Shown piece after piece: positions 57,121 to 64,000 of a DNA stretch of 64,000 nucleotides (position 1 is the first letter of the stretch; each line of letters starts with the position of its first letter). The notes beneath the pieces were generated by a model. That model had not been told where the DNA came from, made no database searches, and worked only from the letters and a program-made list of their open reading frames with translations. The position numbers and the translations under genes are program-made. Source of the DNA: Lichenostomus cassidix (taxonomy: Eukaryota; Chordata; Aves; Passeriformes; Meliphagidae). The stretch is taken from positions 7,816,056 to 7,880,055 of the forward strand of contig CM039189.1 in the NCBI GenBank assembly GCA_008360975.2. Direction: 5' to 3'.

Positions 57121-60100
57121 ACAGAAAAATCAAACAAGCCATAGAGCTTGACTTTCCTGGAACCCTTTCCAGTTCTTTCTGGAACTTCTTCCTACATCCA
57201 CTGAGGATGTTATGCTATAAGGTGTTATTCATATTGGACAAAACTACTAAAACAATAATATACTGAAGGTTAAGTACAGTGCAATCTGGTTTGAAATCCA
57301 AACTGGATCAAACAACTTAAAAGAATTTCATATTTTTACAAAATTATGTAAGTCTGCAATGCCAACCAACAAGAGAAACAAGGAGAAAAATTAGCAAGCC
57401 AGCTGATGCACTACCCAAGCTTGAGATAATACTTCTCCATGCACCACCAAATAGGACAGAAAAGAAACATAAAGAGATTTGACCCACTGAGTCAGAGGTA
57501 TTTGGCTGGCTCACTGGAAATTAGGCTCCTATCTGCCTTCTGTAGTCCTGATCCCTAGGACAAAGTAAGGGAACTTGAACCTCCTCCGTCCTGCTTTACC
57601 AGCTATCCTCAAAACACCCTTCCACTTCACACATGATGCATTTAGCTTTAAACCCCTATTAAATATTCTCTTGAAAACATTATAACTGTGCAAGGAACAC
57701 AAGAGAAGAATTAAACTGTCACACCTCTCCCTTTGCACCTTCTCTGCTGGAGCAAATAAATTCCAGGCACCAAAACTTCAGCAGCAGTGACTGCAGCTAT
57801 ACCAGGGACAGCAGACAAAACACCTCTAAATCGGTGTAATTCTCTATTCAGGTTCCCCTGCAAAAGTGTTTTACAGCCCCCCTGGTTCACACTGCACAAG
57901 ATACCAGGATTTATGACTGGGATTTAAGCAAATCTGTAACTCCTAATGAATGGGAAAGGGCTTTGTGTGCAGGGAGCATGACCCCCAGCAGCCTCCTCTT
58001 GGTCTCCTATCTCTCTTTTCCAAGTCTATTATGCCGAGGCTGGCAGAAGCAGAAGAGGGACCAGGAGTCCAGGACTGGCCCAAATAGCCCCAGGATGGAG
58101 CAGAAACTATTCTTGCATACAGAGGGAAAAAAAAAAAAGCCTTGACAGTCCAAATTTTCACCTTGAGCTTGATATTTTCCCCACTGGTGTCTTAGAAGCT
58201 GCACCATCAGGAATGCATCTCCCCACAGCATGGCAGGAGAGGATCTCATCTCCTGTCTCACTCACAGGAATTGACTAGACCAAGGGCTGCCTCAGTCTGA
58301 CACATCCCTACATTGATATTTACAGACAGAATGTTTTCTCTAGATCTGTAGGTTTACTTTGACCAGCTTCCACATTCTTATCTTTCCTCCAAAGCGATCA
58401 GGCCCTATTTCTTGGTATCTTTAGCAGTAGGCTCTCAGAGCTCAGCCAGCTTGCCTTCCAGTAAAATTAATAGTACCTTTCCCCAATTATCTGGAGCCCT
58501 TGAGAGCCCCCTGTTATTACTGGAGTGTTTTTCATTAGCTGGGCTGGTTCAAGGCTGTGGGAGGATGGAGCTCAGCACAGGAGTCAAACTGTTCTGGACA
58601 GAATGAGCTAGAAACCTCGTAACACGATTAGAAGTACCCACAGGGTAACATATAACTTTACTGTCAAGCCCTGAAATAACATGGCTGGCTAATGAAATAA
58701 AATAAACTTTGTTTTAATTAAAATTAAAAACATTTTATCTCTCTCATTTCAGTCTTAAAACAGGGGCAGTTCAAAAGTCACGATGGAACAAATGAAAAAA
58801 ACATTTGCAAAGTGAGGGGCAGGGACAAGGGTAACATCACCAGGTTTGGAGTGACCTGCACCACAAACCCCTGGCAGGATCTTTGTCTGAAAACAGCCTG
58901 CAAGAGATGTTTGTCAAACAGATTCCTAACGAAGACTTAAAACTAAAAAACACAGGAATGTTCTCATGGACCCACCCTACCTCTAGATTACAACTGAGCA
59001 GAGGATATTCCCCCCAACCTAGGAAGAAACTCAAGCAATTTGATATGAACTGCTCAGGAACCACATGGATACAAGTGTGACCCAAGGACCAGGGATACCA
59101 TTCTGTGCCTTGAAACACCCTGGTCCCTCATGCTGGGGATTTCATTCCACTTTGTCTTCACCCATGGGCAGAAACTTCCCAGCAGATCTGACACTACATG
59201 GCTTTGCTGCCACAGTCACAATCAAAGGCAAACTCTACCCTCACTATTCTAATTTATCCTGGCCTCTTCCTCTTGTAGCTGAGTGCTTTGTAACTGCTCT
59301 CCAAACCCTTGGAGGGGCATGAAGTTATGCTGCAAGAGGGACACTGCTGCTTACCTCTCACTTTCCATGGTTATTCAGCACAGCAATGAGCCCACCTGGA
59401 GGTATCCTATCTGAACATGGTGTATTATAGAGGCTTTATGCACACAAAGGCAGAAAAGGGAGAGCTGGTAACAATAATAATCAGCTTTCCTTATATATAT
59501 GTATATATATAAACCCAGAAATTTTGGCAAAAGGTATTTGGGGCAAAAAATATTTCATGGCTGCCCAGTTTGATGAACAATGGAGAGCTAAACTGTGTGA
59601 TCAGGGCCTGATGAAAACCAGAAATTACCCAGGGGAACCAAATCCTCTTGGTTGAAATCCCAGTTTTCTGTCAGAAGCTACTCAACAGCTTTTCAACAGT
59701 TTCAATGTAACCCTCTTTAAAACCAGCTTGGTACCTAGTCCTGCTATAAATGAGATCTGAGGAATTTTCTGATCTCTTTATGCTCCATCTGCAAGTGTAC
59801 CACCAGCACATCCACCATAGGTATGGATGAGTACTTCCACACAGGGCAAGCAGCAGTGGAATTTCAAAATGAAAAAATTGATATGTATATAAATTTCCCT
59901 CCTACTCTTAACTCCGTCTCTTACTCTAAAATTCAGTGTAACCTCTGGACCACTACATTTATTCACTGACTCCAATATTCCTAGCCATTCCTGCTTGCCT
60001 ACAGTGAGTTGGGGAAGACAGATCAGGACTAGTTTGGGAGTTTGGGCAAGACTGATCTGGTGGTTGGATTTTTCCTGCTCACAGACTGGTCTCTCCCATC

Positions 60101-60759
60101 TGTTCCTGAGTCAAATGGAAGCACAGGTAAATAATAAACCATACTGCATTCTCATTCCCACTGCTTGTTAAGGGTCAACAGTACTGGAGGCTGCTCTGTA
60201 GGGAGCATTAGAAGGTGTTCAGAAGACAGATAGAGCCTCAGTTTGTTCCAAAAATCAGGCCCCTTGAAGTCCAAATTGAGCAGTCAAACCCCTGTTTCTC
60301 ATAAAGTCAGTCTGAAATCACCTGCCCAAGCCCAACAGCTGCCCTCCCTGATTTGAAACACATCTACCCTTTCCCAAAGAAACTGGCAGGATCTGTATCT
60401 CATTCTGGTCACCAAATGCAAAGCACGGAAAAAATAAAATCCCATACCAAAGAGGAAGTAACATCCAAAGCCAAGGAACATTAAATCAGTTGAAATAGCC
60501 TCCCTTGCTTACTGTGAGAGAGCTCACTTGTTCTGGAAGGGATCCAGTAGATGGGCAGCCTTATTCTATCCAAAGTTTAATTAAATTCTTGACCTCAGCC
60601 ATCGGATTCAAGAGCCAAAACCTTCAAGTTACAGAGAAATCTGTCAGCAACCAGGCAGGACTGTGGCATGCAACTGTGGTGAGGACTCTGCCAGACTCAG
60701 CATTGCAAATGAATTTGCTCTTTCTACCAGATCTAATTGCCAGATGACCTGAGCTACCA
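57121..60759. other. Non-coding stretch, no gene seen
   Basis: A 12-A run lies at 58127-58138, the 12-bp palindrome TTTTAATTAAAA at 58712-58723 and an AT repeat at 59491-59512. GCGATCAGGCCCT near 58395 recalls the end of a palindromic element but stands alone. No exon or RNA gene was recognised. Confidence 0.5.
59491..59512. repeat. Palindromic AT microsatellite
   Basis: TTATATATAT, GT, ATATATATAA: two 10-base arms that are perfect complements around a GT centre. A short simple repeat capable of cruciform extrusion. Confidence 0.9.
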
Positions 60760-61000
60760 CAGCAAGCACAAGGCAATGAAAGACACTGCTGCAGTGGTCA
60801 ACGTATTTGCTGCAAACCACAGCACAAGTAAAGCTCTGCAGGGCTCTTTGATGCCGTGGTTACATTGCTTTCTGATTAAAACCAGCTCAAGTTTGCTTAC
60901 GTGTGCTGTAATCACATCTAGAGACCTGCTTAGTGCAAAGTGTGTGCTCTCTATGACAAATATTAGATGTCCATTAAAAGCAAACAGGCTTCCAAAGCCA
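60760..61000. promoter_or_regulatory. Candidate conserved non-coding element
   Basis: GTCAACGTATTTGC, GATGCCGTGGTTAC, CTGATTAAAACC, CTTACGTGTGCTGTAATCAC and GACAAATATTAGATGTCC form a complex AT-rich segment with retained CpGs. Open frames on both strands cross it without a domain. The regulatory call is an inference. Confidence 0.37.
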
Positions 61001-61179
61001 GAGCAGGAAAGATTAAGGGAAGAGGTGTGAAAGGAAAAGAGCAGAGGAATAGGAATGAAAATCTCAGAAGCAAACTCAGGATGTAGAGAAATAAGAAGTG
61101 ATGTAAAAATAACACAGGAGGTCAATCACAAGTGATACAGCTCACTGTTCAAAACATGTATATCTTAAAAACAATCTGA

Positions 61180-61440
61180 ACTTATTCCATCCAATAAAAG
61201 CACCAGTTCTCATTATGCACTTACTATAGGGAAGTATTATTTCTGTGTTGGCTTACAAATTGTCTCCCTCTCTCTTTCTCAAACTCATCGCAATCTTTAA
61301 CTAATACAAGTAAATCTCTGCACATGAAATATGAGCCACTGGCAGCTCTCAGGCTCGCTTTTCATCCCAAGCCTAATGGGCAATGCGCTGTGATTTCATT
61401 TCACAAGCTTTTCCAACTGAGCTCAGAGTCGATCATTTGC
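61180..61440. promoter_or_regulatory. Candidate conserved non-coding element
   Basis: CCAATAAAAGC, CATTATGCACTTAC, CTCATCGCAATCTTTAAC, GGCAATGCGCTGTG and GAGTCGATCATTTG give AT cores and CpGs in about 260 bp, separated by a short CT-rich run. It is non-coding; the call is tentative. Confidence 0.33.
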
Positions 61441-61487
61441 CAGAGTTTGACTCTTGCAAACAGCCTGCTGGAGCCACTGAACTCACA

Positions 61488-61520
61488 GGGTCAAATCCAT
61501 CAATGGTGCAACCCCAGCTA
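61488..61520. mobile_element. Half of an inverted-repeat element
   Basis: GGGTCAAATCCATCAATGGT and GCAACCCCA match at about 22 of 28 positions the left end of the same palindromic element family as 49507-49580 (gggccaaattcatccctggtgtaactcca, from memory). The central and right parts are not recognisable. Confidence 0.45.
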
Positions 61521-63781
61521 ACCTGAGACACTTCAGGCCAGAGACTGGTTTGTTCCAAAGCATTAAATGTCCCTTGAGGCCTGTGATCACAGAACATTGT
61601 CATAACACTCAAGCAGCTATGGTATGTTAATTTAAAGTTGTCAAAATACGCGTTCAGCCCTGCCTGTGCTTCACTTGGATGCACACGAGAGGCCATGAAG
61701 TCCATTTATAACATGGAGAATGTCCCCAGAGTGCTGCAGCTCCATGAGATGGTGAAGGGGCTGTTCAGCACAGTGGGACAGGCTTTCAGTGGAAATTCTT
61801 TGCTCCTCCAGTACAAGGTTCTTGTTCCTTGAGCAGTGCTCAGGCTCTCCTTTAAATGTCTAGACCAAAACCGTGTATTTCCCATGTTAAGTAGCATTGG
61901 CACTTGCTGCTCCTCTCAAGAAAGGAGGCTCTGGTAGCTTAAAGGAATTTAAAAAAACCCTAAATTTCAGGCAAAAAGCAGGCAAAGAGCCTATAAAGCT
62001 TTCTAGATGATAGCAGGGTTTCCCTACACACAGGGAAATGGAAAAACACCACATGTATTCAGATACATTTACTGCTGACTGGTTTCAAGTGTGACAAAGA
62101 TGAGGTGCAAACACCTCCTTATAGAGTCCAAGGCTGCTATAAAGAGTGCAGCAAGTCAGACCTCAAAGCACTATTCTCTTCAGAAAACCCTGAACAGCCC
62201 AAACCAAGGCTTGCAGGAGAACCAGATCACCAACTCTGACCCACTGGAGACTGCTCTGCTCCCAGGGGGGCCTTGGCCCCAACACCACACCTCTCCCAGA
62301 GCAGTAATGTCCAGAGCCACTCCAATGTCCCATTTTCATGTCTGACAAAGTGCTGCTGGGAAGAATCACTTCCCGCAGAAAACACAGGAAAGCAGTAATT
62401 TTCTGTTAAAAATTTCCTTTTTTGACAAAGGCTTCAGTTTCCAAACAGGGGTTAAGGGACAGCAAGGGGGAAATGGGTTGTCAAAGAATTCTCATAGTGC
62501 TTTCTTTAAGTGCTTTGTTGGACCTGGATATAAAGAAATAAGAGAAAGGATAAAAAGCACGGACAACATGCTACGAAACATATTAGAATCATTTCAATCC
62601 TTGGCAAAAGTATTTTGGTTCCCATTGCTATTAATTATATATCATAAAACGTCAGGAAAAGCATTGTGGCTACAGCCTGTAAAAATAACATCATCTTACA
62701 ACAAAATACTTCATGCTTTCTGCTTAACTGCCCTAGAACAGCAAGCTACAAGAAAGTGGAAATTTCCAGGAAATGCAGCTATTGGAATATAAGGACATGT
62801 TGGATTCCTCATCAGAGAGAAAGGCACTTTTATTGAGCAAAGATCATTATTAAAATTCAAGTCACGCAGCTCATACTCTGATTCCAATAGGCAAGAACTT
62901 TCCATAGTTACTTACAGTACATTTTCATAGTATTAAGATGATACACAGTTAGTTCTTTTTAAGCCAATTATGCAGAACAAACAACATTATTTGGGTGGAT
63001 CTAGGAAAGCAAATAATACTTGCTTCCAAAAGAGCTACATGGAGCATTCGTTGACTATTCTGCCAGGTAGCTCTCCAGTTATTCACTTTTCAGTGGAGCT
63101 GGCAGGAGCTAGCACTGAGGTAAGGCAGCCTGACTTGTGGCTAGGTCTCTGTTAAGCTGAATAATTGCAGATGAGAAAGTTAAGTCCAGAATAAAACCAG
63201 TACAAGTTAAAAAAAAGTCAGAAGCCTTAAATCATGTTGGTGTTTCCAATTCAGATGGTCTCAGTCAAAAAAGCCTCCACCACATACCCTGTTTGTTCTA
63301 CAGTAACTGCAATGGGTGGAAGCCCAGGAGAAGAGAGGAGAGATAGAGAGCACCTCATATCCTTTAGACTCTGTGATACCAAAACCAGCTCTGGATGCAA
63401 GTTTGAATTGCCCTAGAGGGGCTCTGATTTACAATTGTTCAGGCGCCTGGCAGCTCTCTGCCAGCAGCCATTCAGGGATGCTCACTGGCAGAAAGAGGAT
63501 AAAATCCTAAGCACAGCAGGTCCTCCTCAGCTGCAGGTTTTGTGCCATGAGCACCAGCAGGGTAACAAATAGGAGAAAAAAAATATTCAGCTTTTCCTCA
63601 ACTTTGGTACATCTGAGCTACCAATTATTCCTGTTTCTCCCAGGTTATTTCACCTAAATTCCTAATCCTGTTCTTGAAACACCAGAAGATAAAAAAGCAG
63701 AAGTAACTGAAACGCACATTTTACAAAGCTCTGCTGAACTTGGCAGTAGGCTCTGGATGTCCTCAGAGAGCTCAAAATTTA
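61521..63781. other. Non-coding stretch, no gene seen
   Basis: The frame at 62478-62792 (104 codons, plus) is the most protein-like by eye because it mixes hydrophobic and charged residues evenly, but I recognise no family and its start has no supporting context. No RNA gene or repeat was seen. Confidence 0.5.
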
Positions 63782-63826
63782 GGGCCTGAATCAATTCCTA
63801 TTGGAGCTTTTCCATTCATTCAACAG
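63782..63826. mobile_element. Possible half of an inverted-repeat element
   Basis: GGGCCTGAATCAATTCCTAT, TGGAGC and TTTTCCATTCATTCAA resemble a palindromic sauropsid element recalled as 'gggcctgatccaaagcccattgaagtcaatgg...ttccattgacttcaatggg'. The right terminal repeat is missing. Confidence 0.42.
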
Positions 63827-64000
63827 CAGAGAAATTGTGATTGTCAGTAAGAAGACAGGCAGGGAAGGCAACTGAGCAGGAAAGAGGACAGCCAGGATGC
63901 CTGGGTTGCTTTCTCATCTCTCTTCCCCAAACTCACAGCCCAACAAGCCCCTGCACCTCCCCACAGCTGTTCCCCCTTCACCCCACCTTTGCAGACAGCA
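63827..64000. other. Non-coding end of window, nothing seen
   Basis: Plain sequence, CT-rich toward the edge. No feature could be supported. Confidence 0.55.

Noticed and set aside
58383..58410. GATCAGGCCCT as the right end of a palindromic transposon
   Set aside because: The bases upstream do not continue the match, and no mirrored left end was found.
62478..62792. 104-codon frame with an even mix of residues
   Set aside because: The most protein-like by eye, but it matches no family I know, shows no splice sites or start context, and is a single short frame in AT-rich sequence.

Overview
This window reads as vertebrate nuclear DNA, most likely from a bird. It is AT-leaning, low in CpG, has no dense gene content on either strand, and carries few interspersed repeats. 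The repeats I can recognise are old: one avian-type CR1 LINE tail (23960-24102), an older CR1/L3-like fragment (10958-11045), MIR-type SINE remnants (best at 38171-38292 and 12966-13072), and several worn inverted-repeat (MITE-like) DNA transposon fragments of kinds I know from turtle and crocodile genomes (best at 53287-53388 and 49507-49580). There is no Alu, B1/B2, L1 or LTR element that I can see. A bird is an inference from this repeat profile, not a proof.

I find no protein-coding gene, exon, tRNA, rRNA, known microRNA, CpG island or viral copy that I can support. Every open reading frame examined looks like a chance frame: short, compositionally noisy, overlapped by equally long frames on the other strand, and with no domain I recognise. 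The window is therefore best read as an intergenic gene desert or a very long intron.

Layout. 1-12000: mostly plain sequence with candidate conserved regulatory blocks near 3240-3640, 4125-4310, 7880-8320, 10440-10620 and 11925-12110. 12000-20000: an E-box cluster (12544-12611), a MIR remnant, a GC-richer stretch (13850-15150), and the block with the most retained CpG (17285-17870, continuing at 17990-18130). 20000-32000: blocks at 20030-20290, 21300-21720, 24460-24560 and 27120-27500, with the CR1 copy and long A/T tracts between them. 32000-46000: a very AT-rich stretch, an 83% purine stretch (35501-35760), a MIR, blocks at 38690-38990 and 39830-39985, and two small minisatellites (42975-43165). 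46000-64000: blocks at 46900-47070, 47285-47400, 52140-52370, 52775-53280, 56640-57120, 60760-61000 and 61180-61440, with four inverted-repeat element remnants.

The recurrent pattern of islands with TAATTA, SOX, FOX and TGACAG cores and retained CpG, separated by plain sequence, suggests a long-range enhancer landscape of a developmental gene outside the window. I cannot name that gene. The observations most worth checking are the inverted-repeat transposon remnants, one of which directly abuts a candidate enhancer, and three same-strand TGACAG sites spaced 41 and 43 bp apart at 56946-57035. I see no sign of a new multi-gene system.
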